A DNA stretch of 64,000 bases, taken from Lycocorax pyrrhopterus obiensis. Taxonomy: Eukaryota; Chordata; Aves; Passeriformes; Paradisaeidae. The notes beneath the pieces are model-generated. The model had not been told where the DNA came from and did not search any database. It saw nothing but the letters and a program-made list of their open reading frames with translations. Positions 24,622-36,020 of this stretch are shown here, one piece after another (position 1 is the stretch's first letter; every line of letters begins with the position of its first letter). Where the stretch lies: contig JACSVZ010000016.1 of assembly GCA_014706295.1 (NCBI GenBank), positions 4,507,168-4,571,167 on the forward strand, read 5' to 3'. The position numbers were made by a program, and so were the translations under genes.

Positions 24622-27600
24622 ACAGCACTAAGCACTCAGAACTTCAAACAGGGTAGAAAAGTAACCCAAGTCATTACTCATTGTCTCCATTACACAGGTG
24701 ATAGGGAGCTGAGCCAGGGAAGCATCCTCACTGAACTGAGAGTAGGAAACACATCACAGAATCACATCCAGCACCCATCCAAGCAGCCACTGGCAACACT
24801 TTGTTTTGAAGAGCCTGACACATCCAAAATAGCGCAGATTTTTAGACTCTTTCCTTGAGAAGGGGAGAACAGTGGGGAGTTTCTCAGAAACAGTATTTCT
24901 GGGGTTGGCCTGGTTTGCTGTCCCAGGTGTCTGTCAGTTCCCAGGTGGACAGGCACGAGGCAGCAGGTTTTCTCTGGGCAAGCCATAGTGAGCAGCCCAA
25001 TGTTTCCCCTTCACCATTCACAGAACTATCTGTGCTCATAAGCTCAAGCACATTCTGAAGCCGTGATAGGACTACTGAGGCCTCAGATCCCCTCCAAAAC
25101 TGTCATTTTAATGTAAGAACAATGAGAAACAGGCAACCAGGACAACAGAGAGAAAGGGAAACAAATACAGATAACAGACTAAAATAGAAACCCCTGAGGA
25201 AAGCTTTTATTTGAGTATCTGCTATGTGATTTCAAGCTTGATCAGAAACTTTCTCAATATCATGAGAGGCTGCATAGAGCATCCCTTGACCTCATGTCCT
25301 TTTCCCCCCGAAGTTCTTTTGTATGTATTAAGGCTAATTTTGGCTCTTGGATACAGATTTGTGACTCTCCCTGAAGGGAACAGACCTTAGCTCTGGATCC
25401 AAAAGTAACAGATGCCATCAGTGTGAGTCACAACAGCCACAAAGTTTTTCACAAGCAATCATAATGCTGAACTCAAAGTCTCCCTCAGTGGAGAGGAAAA
25501 TATTAATAGCTAAAAATCCAATGGCAATGTTCTCTTGAGCTTTTCACAGCAGGAACTTGCTTCAGTAGGAATTGTGGAGTTGGCCTCAGATACAAGGGAA
25601 GTCTAATTTAGAAGTCCATCATTAAAGTTATACAGCAACACCACAGGGCACAGAATGAGATTTCATCGGTTAAATTTATATTGATTTAAGGAAACTTTGG
25701 TTTGCTCCTTGCCCTCCCCATCATTCAGCTCACAAAGCAACCTGATGTTCTTGCATTCCATTTCCAGCATCACACAGGGCATGAACTGTTCACTTTCAGA
25801 GGCTAAGAAACCCACCACCTTCAGACATTATCACTTAAGGACCAGTTTAGTGTTTCATCAGTCTCCACAGAGTACCAGGCCCACAGAAATGCTGACAGAA
25901 GTGGTACCAGACAAAGTGTAAGGACAGGAATATGATGACAGCAGAGAGAAGCAGCCGGAGCAGAGAGGAAGACAGTGCCAGGGAACGAGGAGGTTGGTGT
26001 ATGGCTTCTTACTTTTAAGGGGTCCTCTGGGAGATGTTGCAATTGAACCCCTCCCTCTGGCTGTGTCTCCTTCTCTAGCTTCCTTTTTTGATTCCTCTCC
26101 ATCCAAACATCATCGAAGCTGAAGCACTTATAAAGGGGTTTAGGTCTCTTCCTCCTTGTCTCTGGAATCTCCTTGGCTTTTTCATCTGCAGCAAGGAAGG
26201 AGAGCCTCCGGGCTTTGCTCTCCAGGGTGGAGACAGGGCATGGGGATGGTGGAACCCGGGGGGGCCTCCTTTTGCGATGGGGAACCCATTTCTTATTTGG
26301 CCTCTTTTCAGGTGCCGTTTGACATTGCTTTTTGGACTCCTGTTTTACAAACAGCAGATGAAAACACAGGGTTTGTTGGATGGAAAATTTGTTTGCTTCA
26401 AGTCAGTTTGAACAGAAGATGGCAAAGCTCAGTTACTCAGCCACAGAACTGCTCAGAAGAAAATGCTTCGGAGTACTCCACTCTGAAGCAGCAGCTCTGC
26501 TGTCCTTTGAGAGTGCAATATACACTCCCTCCACACAGGACAGTGCCCTGTTCACCCTCACTCTGGATCCGTGTTACACTAACATTACCACCAGGATTTA
26601 GGTCACTCCGTCTGTATAATATCATTTACAAGGACAGGCGATGTCTCTGAAAATAGAAAAATGACCTCTTGTCTGTTTCTGGTTTTCCAACTGTACATCA
26701 GTTATACAGTGTGAAAAGGCTTTGTAGATGCCTGCAGGTCTGACATATTAAGCCCTGTGCTTCCCAGTGTGCTCTTTCACTATCCATTTTATTTGCTTGA
26801 TGCTGGGCTGAGAGTAAGGAATTGCACAGCTTTGCCCTTCACTCTCATTTGAGTGGTTGCACAAAATTGCAGCTTTTATACTAAAACAACTTGAAATCAA
26901 GGGTGCCCTGAGGCAACCAGCTATTACTCCAGGTAGCATCAGTGTTAGAATCAATAATATTTAATGTAGGAGATAACAACACTGGGGAATGAGTGAGTTC
27001 AGGAGCCTCATGACAAACAAAATGCTGTGTCCTGACAATAGTATCTGTCCAGTTTCTCAGAGATCATTTGTAGAACCCAAATAAAACAACCCTCAAAGCA
27101 TCCAGGCACTTCCCATCTATTTTCAACTAACCAACAATTCCAGATCAATTCTTCTTTGCCCCTGGTAAGAGATGCCACAGTCTAGAAAGAATAGATTCTG
27201 TGAGAAAGGTGTTTTGTGCCTAACCCCACCTTGCTGGAGAGGAGCAAGGAGAAGAACATGTGAGTTCCAAACACTGGACATTTTAGAACAGTTCGCTCTT
27301 GCCTGCTGAGTAACACAATTATGCAAGTGAAATTGTGCCATGAACAGATTAATTAAACATGTAGTGAAGGGCCTGACAGATGGGCAAACTGGTAATGGTT
27401 CTGTCTTGCTGTTTTCAGCATAAAATCTTTGTCCTGGATGAAACCTGGCGAATGTTAACCATTAGCAAGTAATGAGAGAGGCTGGCCTGTGCTCCAGCAG
27501 GCTCAGCTGAGTTACTTACCTGAGTGGAAGCCAGAGGTGTCCAGGGCAAGCTGAAGTTTGGCACAGCACTAACATAGACAATGCAGACAACTGGAAAAAT

Positions 27601-28633
27601 ACCTGGCTGGGGCTCGGGAATATATACAAATCCCCAAACTGGAGGGCACAATGGGAACTGAGCTCTAGACCTTCACAATTACGGATTTGTTTTGCACTAA
27701 TGTCTTTACTGATGTGGAACAGAAAAGGACTTTCCTTCAAATTCGCCAATCAACTGAATTTTATGACCTCTTTAGGAAGCAACACACATAAGGAAGACCA
27801 TCCTTAGCATACAGATGATAATTATTTTGGAAAGACTTAACACTGCAAATATATTTTGCCCAATGTCTTTTGTATTTTCAGAGATCCCTGAAAATACAGC
27901 TTCACTTAAAAAATCGAGGGTGCAATTCTACTTCATTTCACAGTGTCATGAAAATGGAAATAAATAAAGTCCTATCTATTTTAATAGATTAGATGTTGTG
28001 TTTTGAAAGCTGGGACATTTATATTAATTTCTAGGCTCCAGCTGCATTTGTCCAATTTCAGATATCATATTCTGCAGCCTCCAGAAGAATCAGGAAAATT
28101 AAACTGTTTTCATATGTCTGAGATCCCATTTAAATTTTTTATGGTTTTCTTTGAATAATTTAATCTAGCAATCAATTTAAGTAATTATTTATTTGCTCCT
28201 AATGGTTACATTATAGCGTGTGGGCTTGCCTTTTCAAGGCTTTACACGTGCCTCATCTCTACACTCTTTTCTAGATGTTCTTTTGAGCTGTAATTTTCAG
28301 GTCAATGATTTTATTCATCCTCTGAGAGGCTTCATCTGTTGACAGTGCGTATAGTCCAAGTCTCTTGCTTTTTCCTAGGCTGCAGTCTCTTGTTTGGGAT
28401 GTGGTGTCCAGTTTTAAGTTTGTATGTTAAGCTGGTGCCCGTGAAAACAAAAGATTTTCAAGTAAAGCTAAGCACAGAAGGGGATAAAGCTAATTCTCTT
28501 CCCCTTTTCCCCCCAGGAATTCTGATACTACAGCCCTCACTTCTCAAACTGCCACCCAAACACTTCTTTGGATTTGAGACAGCATTAGATAAAAACCCCA
28601 CGCCAATCAACCAAAACACTTTCATTTGGGAAT

Positions 28634-28922
28634 ATGTGAGGAGAGGTTGAGAGAGCTGGGTTTATTCAAGCTGATAAGAGGGCACTGAAGGCAATGCAAG
28701 AGCAGTCACCAACAATTGTGTATTTACATGGATGATGGATCCAAGCTCTTCTCAGTAGTGCCAGACAACGCCACAGGCCAGTGGCCAGAAACTGCAGCTT
28801 GGAAAGTTCTTGTTGGGCATTAGGAAAAAAATTTTCTGAAGGAGTATATTTCCCAGAGAGGCAGTGAAACCTTCATCAGCAGAGGTTATCAAGGCGTGGC
28901 TAGATAAAGCCATGGTTCTGCC
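28634..28922 (+). mobile_element. Old CR1 LINE fragment
   Basis: CR1 words survive in order: GTGAGGAGAGGTTGAGAGAG, GCTGGGTTTATTCAAGCTGA, TTCTCAGTAGTGCCAG, TTCTTGTTGGGCATTAGG, CAGAGAGGCAGTGAAACCTT and the following GGTTATCAAGGCGTGGCTAG. The copy is more diverged than the one at 17.5 kb and lacks the very 3' terminus. Confidence 0.8.
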
Positions 28923-30144
28923 TATCTTTGTTTGTTTCTATACAAAAAATAGGGAGTTTCTATAAAAAAATATGGAGAAAGGGTAGGATAAGGCCATCTT
29001 GGAGACTGTCTTAAAAGTTTAATATAAGCTGAGATGTGAGAGACAAAAGGCAACAGCAGCACAAGCTCTGCGAGGCTCATTTGAGTTGAACACAAGCAGC
29101 CCTCAGCTGTTGTGAATTGATCAAGCAGTTCCAGATTAATGAACTATCTGAAAATTGTCTGCTCGGGGTATGCAGAAGTTCATACACTCTCTCAAGTGCC
29201 ACTTTTGACAATCTGCTCCAAAAAAATTATTCTCCCGTTTCTTAATGTCAAAATTCATCAGCAATAATACTGAAAAAGTAGCATGATCAAGGCGTGTCCT
29301 GGGATCTCAGTTACAGCTCGGTCTCAGTCACTCTGGGGGGTTGTGCTTAGCCACTGAAAGAGACTCCTAAGCTCCCAGCCACTCACAACTTGGGAAGTCC
29401 TCTCTGGGCTTAAAAGCCTACTGATGGAGGAAGTCTCTGCTTTTAGAGGTCTCAGCCAACCAAGAAATCCCTACTGAAGATACAATCTGTTCCATGAGAT
29501 CTGGCCTATGCCAAGGATTTAATATGTTACCTGGATTAGAACACAACACAACATGAAAAGGAGACTCTCAGTCTGTAGTTTGGGGTTTTTTTCTGTCTGT
29601 TGTAGAAAAGGCAGAAAAGGACTTGTAGTAGCAACCAAAAGGTAACTTATGGTGACTGCAAAAGACACATGGTACTTCAAAAGACAGCTACTCATTGTCT
29701 AAAGATATTTTAGATTTTACTTCTTAAAAAGTGACTGCTAGCCATAGGAATTAATTTCTTTGTTGCCTTTCACAATGAGAAACTTATTTACTATACACCA
29801 GTTGCAAGGCTCGATTCTGCTTTAAGAGGGGTAAAACCCGGCTTAAAACTGGAGATGAACACAGGGTGATGTCTGTATGACCTTTAATGGTGTTGTGATT
29901 GCTCCGTTCCTTTGGGGTTTTGTAGCAAATCGTCCCTTTAAGAGTGCATCAATTCACATAGTCTTGAACAGAAACAGAAAGAATGGGTAGTGTTACCTAT
30001 CTTAGACCCAGAAGAATATTTATGCACTCATCTAACCAATGAGCCATTGAGCCATCAAAGAGTTTCACTGGAATTCCTAAACCATAGTAAAACAAAAGAC
30101 TGCAAACCAAACCACTCCCTGATCATTCCCTGACAAGAACTCAC

Positions 30145-33100
30145 CTCATCTCGGAGCATGTCACTAATGGAAGAAGCTGTATTTAAGCTGATCTGGGATT
30201 GACTGCTTATGCCACTGTCATCCCTCTGGTAGTCATCCAATGAGTGTAAGAGACTGCCTCTGGGTTTCAATGTCCTTGGTCTCTCAGGAGCCTCCAGATT
30301 GCTTTCCACTCCAGAGCTGTTCCCAAGAGAGATCATCGACGTGGCACATACTCGCCCGGGATAACGGAAGTTCTTGTGCTGAGAAGTGGATCGTGGACTC
30401 TGAGGTTTGGGACTCATGGGCCTACAAGGCATGTCTTTACCATCAGAATTTGAGAGCTGGGGACATGATGGACTTGACTGACTAAATGCCAGCTGCAAGT
30501 CAGCGGGGCTAAATGGAGATTTCATCCAGTATTCCTCTAGAGAAGTATTTAAACTGTTGCTCAGAACCTCCTGCTGTTCATCACAGTCTGAACTCTGTGA
30601 GTATCTGATACCCAAGTCATGGGACTGTATTCGTCTTCTCCACATACGTGCAGGTGAAGAGACATCAACAGGCTCCACAGAGCTGTCAAAATAGTTGGAG
30701 TCTGTTGAGGAGCCATTATCTGTTTCTGTTTTTAGACAAGTGTGTCCATTGGAACTATGCTGTCGCTCTACTAGTGTTAACACATGGCTACTGGTTGCAT
30801 TAAGACTCTCCTGTGTGGATGATGAACTTGCTAAGACAGGCCTTTTTAGTCCATCTGCCTCCTTGCTTTTTAGAAAAGCTTTCCAGGCGCTCTGGCGAAG
30901 TTTGGCTTTCTCCTTTTCATTTTTCGCTGATGCTCTTGAGCTTTGCTCAGTGTTTTCCTTTTCTGGACATTTGGACTCAAATAAGCTTGAGAGGGATTTG
31001 TGTGCCAAGGCCAACCTTGTCCTGAGCTTCTTACCCTCAGGGGTTTTGTTTCTTTTGTGTTCATTTTCGGGGAATGATTTTCTAATCCCTGAATGCTCCA
31101 CAGGTTCACCGTCATTGTTTTCAGATGAACCTGAAACTTGTCGATCTGCATCTTCCATCAGTATCCGACCAGAGCCAGAGGCCTTCCTCAGGCTCAATCT
31201 GTTGAATAATCCTGCAGGTCTCTCATAAAATAAATCATCATCATCGGAGTACTCAGAGGTGTAACTTTCCTTCCTGTGGAAGACTAAACCAGATGAACAA
31301 CTTTTGAAAGACAGTAAACTCGCAGTGTCTTCATCGTCTTTCCCAGCATCCAGTTCTTCTATCTTTGCCTTGCTGCCAAACAAACTGCTGCTTCCCTGAT
31401 TTTCCAATGAGGCAGGCTTAGTTTTCCTGAAAGATGTCATTTTTGAGAATACTAAAAACCTGGAAGCTTTCCCACTATTCTCATTCTTTGTTGGCTTTTG
31501 TACAGCTTTATGAAGACTGCTGTTACTTCCCAGGATGTGGGATGAGTTCTCATCCAGTTCCTCGCTGTTAGTGCTGCAGGTACTTACATTATCCAGGCCC
31601 AGCATGCAAGAGTTACGGGTCTCTCTGTTCAGAGACTCATCAAAGACATCACACACATCTAGACTGAGTGCACTGTCTTTGCTGGGGCTAGAGGTGTCTG
31701 CTGCAGGAGAGCCCTCCTTTCCTTCCCTAGGAGAGGGTTCTTCACAGACACCTGTTTCTGCCTTCGAGCCATTACAGCTTTCATTTCCCTGCCTGCCTAC
31801 TGCTTGTTCAGAGACAGTGCTGGGCCCTTGAAGGCCAACATCAGCACCATCTCCCTGACACAAACTGCTTACACTGCTGCTGGTTTCCAGTGTCACTGCA
31901 CTAGTAACCAGTCTCCTTGTTCTGCAGGGCTCTTCCTCAGAGACCTTCACACTGCTTCCACTGGGTGATTTTATGAGTGATGTTTCACATGGATCTGCCT
32001 GACTTTCTGCAATAAGTGTATCACTGCCCAGTGGTACAGCAACATTCCTGGATTCCACTTTTGCACTTGCTACTGTGGAATTGCTACTGGTGAACCCTAA
32101 GGATGAAACTGCTTCTGTTTTCTCTCTCTTCTCTACTGAAATTTCTGTTTTTACTTCAGGTGTATCTCTACCAGAGAGTACCTCTGCACTGCCAGGGATG
32201 AGGTGGGTGGCCAGAATTTGTTCTTCACAGTTACAACTTTCACTCAGAACTCTCTCTGGCTCATCATGAGCTTTGCTGACAGTATGAGGAGACATCAAAT
32301 TCTTGCTCACTATGTTTCTCAATGTTTCGGCTACCACTTCAGTAGGAAGGTTATCATTCAGTGTTTTGGACTGTAATCCTTTCTCCTCTGCAGAGACTAT
32401 AATTAGGGCAGGCTTTAATTCCGGAACAGTCATTAAATCCCTTCCCTGCCTTATATAATCTGATCTGGGAGTCTTTTCAACAGCAAAGACACTCTCTTCT
32501 TCCTTTCCTTTATGAGTAGGATGTTCGTTTGTTCCTGGCTCTGAGTGGCTCCTTAAGGCACCAGTTTTGCAACTTGTATTTTGCTGCATTGACTCTTCGT
32601 GCTCTGCCCCACTGTCACTGCCATCTGGCTGCATTGCAGTTTCCAGGACTTTCCAACCAAAGCCAAGATTAGAAGAATCATCTGCCCATCTTTCTCCTGC
32701 CACAATCTCTGTATCTGACAGTTCAGAGTCAAGGCCATTCTCCTTCAAATACTTGTGCTGTGTTCCACCATTGGAAACACAGTTTATAGAACAATCACAA
32801 TCTCTGCTTTCCACAACAGCAGGAACACCTACATGAGAAGCTGTAGGGTTCTCAGTGTTACCAGTGTCCAATTCAACATCAGTATCACATGGGAATCTGC
32901 TTGCTTCCAGATCTCTTTCAGCTTTGTACCCACTGTTTTTCATAAGTTCCTCAGTGTTTATGATCACTGGATCACAGTCCAGGGCAGAGGATGTCTCCTT
33001 TTGTTTTGGATTGCACTCACAAGCATCACTCCATATTAAGCTGCCAGCACAGGTACCAGCTGGCTCTGGGCTAAGGCCACGTGTCTCTGATTCAGAGTGC

Positions 33101-34398
33101 AAATAATGATCAATGCACTGGGGAGAGGCTGCTGGTTGAGAAAGCTGACACTCCTTTGAGTCTGTGTCAGTATCAAGAAGAGATCTTTTTATGCCACATT
33201 TGCCCTCTATTTCTATAGCTTTTTCAGGGCTTACAGATACCCTTCCTAAGTTTTTCCAAGTGTATTCAAAGTCCAGCCCTTGAAGATGTATTCTGGAACA
33301 TGACCATCTAAATTTGTCTGTCAGGCGGATACAGCTCCCCACACATTCTGTCTCCCTTTGAGCACTGATATTTTCGGGTACACTGTGCCATGTTTTGCTT
33401 TCTGTAATCACTGACCTTGTGTGTAGTAGCTGAGATTTTGGGTTGAAGCAACTCTGGTAGAAGAGTGAATCTGATGTCAACATGGTCTCTGTATGTCCAT
33501 GTTTTATCCTTTCACCTGTAGTTCCCTCACTGTCAGCTGAATTCCTCCTGCTGCATTTTATACTGGACATAGACTCTAATTCACACTTACAGTCAGATGT
33601 CTCAGTGTAACTTTTACAGTTAGGTCCATTTGTTTCAAAATGAAGATTAGGCAAACTGCAGCTTGGTGCTGCATCTCGGAAGGAAAATCGCTGTACCTCA
33701 GGAAAAATCAAACAGCTTTCTGAGTTTGCTTTGAAACAAGCAATGCTAAATACTGCAGAATGTTCCTTCAGTCTTGCAACATCATCTTCTGTAAGTACTG
33801 AGTTGGTACAGGACTGCACTTCACTGCTTTCTAACTCTGCCTTACTTTGCAGTGCTGCTACAGACTTTCTATTTGTCTGTGATAATATGCCCTCTTCACA
33901 GACTTGGCTCTCTGTCACGGAAATACCACTAGATAACGTTAGCTCTTCATCACCCAGTTCTTCACCCTCTAACTCTGCAAACTGTATGCAAAATTCAGTT
34001 TTGCTTGGTGCTCCTTTTATTTTGGAGGACAGTTCTAGCTGTACGTGCTGGGCGAACTCTGGTTGCCTGGAGCACTTCAGTTCATGGAAGGTTGTTTCTG
34101 CCTTTTCTTTGGGAAGATTACGGCACAGGGTTTTTCTTTCAGTAAACAGGCAGTTTGAATCCAAGAAAGCGTTCCCAGTTACATCACTGGAAAGGGATTC
34201 TGTGTCTGATGCGCTCTCATAAGGCTCGGTTTTTACATCTGACAAAGATCCACTCTGATGTGACACGGTTTCAAAATAATCTTCATCTGTTTCTTGGCTG
34301 GATCCACGCACCTCCAGCTCTGTTGTGCTTGGGGTAGAAGAACTCAGATCGTCTTCAAACTCTCCTTCACTGATGTAGTTTTCAACTGGCTGTGGGGT
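30145..34398 (-). CDS. SPATA13: Giant internal coding exon of an ASEF-family RhoGEF (long-isoform N-terminal region)
   Basis: This exon encodes 1,418 consecutive codons with no stop. The boundaries are read from splice signals: a pyrimidine-rich acceptor (tttgtttattcacag before ACCCCACAGCC) and a donor GATGAG|GTGAGT. Both ends fall between codons (phase 0-0). The open frame runs on into intron at both sides; those flanking residues and the TTG at 34491 are not real protein. The product is Ser/Glu/Asp-rich and looks disordered, with no enzymatic domain. It opens with PQPVENYISEGEFEDD. The last 440 or so residues look most constrained: ASRFLVFSKMTSFRK (about 976), GLFNRLSLRK (about 1061), RLALAHKSLSSLFESK (about 1125), RQSAWKAFLKSK (about 1165), and LKPRGSLLHSLDDYQRDDSG (about 1376). 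Gene identity comes mainly from the next exon, whose phase matches. ASEF2 is an APC-stimulated exchange factor for Rac1/Cdc42 in cell migration. The true start codon must be in an exon further right. ARHGEF4 is the main alternative; coding status is near certain, the name less so. Confidence 0.87.
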
Positions 34399-35923
34399 CT
34401 GTGAATAAACAAAAAAGAGTGAGTTAGCAATGATATCCCACAGCAGCAGGGTAACATGAATTATTATTAGAAAAGGGACTTCAGAACACAATCAGTGTAA
34501 TACATACTGATGTTATACTTGATGTCTTACTTTTTGGTGGTCCTGAGGTCTTTCTATTTTTGCTTTATTTTTTCTTTAATGTTTCTTAATTAACCTTTTT
34601 TTCATTTTCATATGTCATTATGCAGAGGCCAAACTTTTACTTTTGGCCGTATCTTTCACAGCCCATTACCAAAACTCTTTTCACGTTCAAGTACATCAAA
34701 TGGAAATCATCCCTTGCCAGTAGATCTAGAAACTCCAACGAACACATCTTCAAATCTGAGGAGGAGTTGTATGTGAAAAAACCTGGGAAGTAATTATTAA
34801 TTCTGCATTACAGAAATGTGGCATAAATATATGCAGAATAATTGCACTTGAGTAATCAGATATTACCCATACCAAAACTTGAACCAAAGGTGAAAGTCTT
34901 AAATCTCATTTTCCAGAAGACTTATACCAGGAGCACTACATGGATCAGTTATCAGAGCACATCCAAATCATTGGCTCTGAGCAGAAGGATTAAAACCACA
35001 CTGTCAATATTAGGAAATGGTTTTGTCACAGACAGCTAACCCTGGGAAGAGCCTCAGTCTTCTTTTCTTCAACAGAAGTCTGGATATTTCTCAAGTTTGA
35101 AGCAGAAAATGAAATCACAGCAAACTTTTCTGAGGTAAAAATAGTACTTGCTGTCTGTCAGCTTCAGGTTCAGCTATTGTCAGTAGCTCTACAAATGCAC
35201 TGAACAAAGATACTTGGCTGATTTCAGCTTCAGTCCATTCATATCTAGAACGAGATGCCACATAAATAAAAATGGCAGCCTTTAACTCTGATGCTGGATG
35301 CCTCTTTACTCAGGTTTAGGTAACAGTTCTCACAAGAATGATTGGTGTATTTTAGAATTTGAAAACTGAGATAATAAACAATGAAAGACTTTTCTAAAAA
35401 AATTTAAAAAGGCAAACAAAACCAAATCAAACAAAAAACCCAAAAACCACCATAAGTGAGTGGCATCCATCAAAGTAGAACACAAGATCCTTCAGCCTGA
35501 GTTGCACGTTGCATTCACCAGGGCACTTCGTCACAGAGGAAGTGTGAGTCCTCATATGGGAAGACAAATTGCAAATCACGTCAAAGGACATATCACAGAG
35601 TTTCTGATTTTAGACTCCAAAACACAGTGTGTAAATTGGAAAAAGGAAGACACGAGTTATTTACAAATGAGAATTTCTCAATACGAAGACTGGTATTTTC
35701 TCTTGGCAGAAGAAGGAAAATACAAATTGAATGGAGGAGACAAAGGGGAGAATTCAGTACTTCGGAACAAGTCCAAAAATCACTTTTGAACCTGACCAAA
35801 TTGCACTGCAGCGGCAGCACGAGTCACATAACCAGCAGAGCAATGTGTCCTTTACTGTGTGCAATCAGTGATACATGTAATTGAGGTCCTCCAATAATGG
35901 CAAACCCATGGTCCCCAGGACAG

Positions 35924-36020
35924 GAGTGACCAGCAGTGAGCAGCACAGAGCAGCATTTCAGCAAGTGTGAGCAGCTGGCTCACACAGCAGTGAGTGCAGC
36001 AGCAGCTGCTCAGCAGTACC
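35924..36020. repeat. CAG/AGC-rich low-complexity stretch
   Basis: Many irregular CAG, GCAG and AGCAGC words (such as CAGTGAGTGCAGCAGCAGCT) in about 100 bp, with no periodic repeat and no long ORF. Confidence 0.6.

Larger units (their letters stand above)
20696..30144 (-). other. SPATA13: 9.4-kb intron between the giant exon and the APC-binding-region exon
   Basis: It begins GTGAGT and ends TGTTGCAG on the minus strand, with both flanking codons intact (phase 0). It contains one old CR1 and a 33-bp duplication. About 28.02-28.22 kb is notably AT-rich with many TAATT-type words. No further exon was recognised, though a small one could be missed. Confidence 0.7.

Noticed and set aside
26088..26650. 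Overlapping plus-strand frames of 107 and 164 codons
   Set aside because: No domain, no conserved-looking motif, and mutually overlapping frames of equal quality; treated as chance.
30055..30144. Last 29 residues of the long minus-strand open frame
   Set aside because: They lie after a consensus GTGAGT donor; intron read-through.
30695..31228. Plus-strand frame of 177 codons opposite the giant exon
   Set aside because: Shadow of the minus-strand coding sequence; several similar plus-strand shadows between 30.2 and 34.3 kb were dropped for the same reason.
34399..34491. First 31 residues of the long minus-strand open frame
   Set aside because: They start at TTG, are hydrophobic and include the polypyrimidine tract and acceptor; this is intron translated by chance, not a signal peptide.
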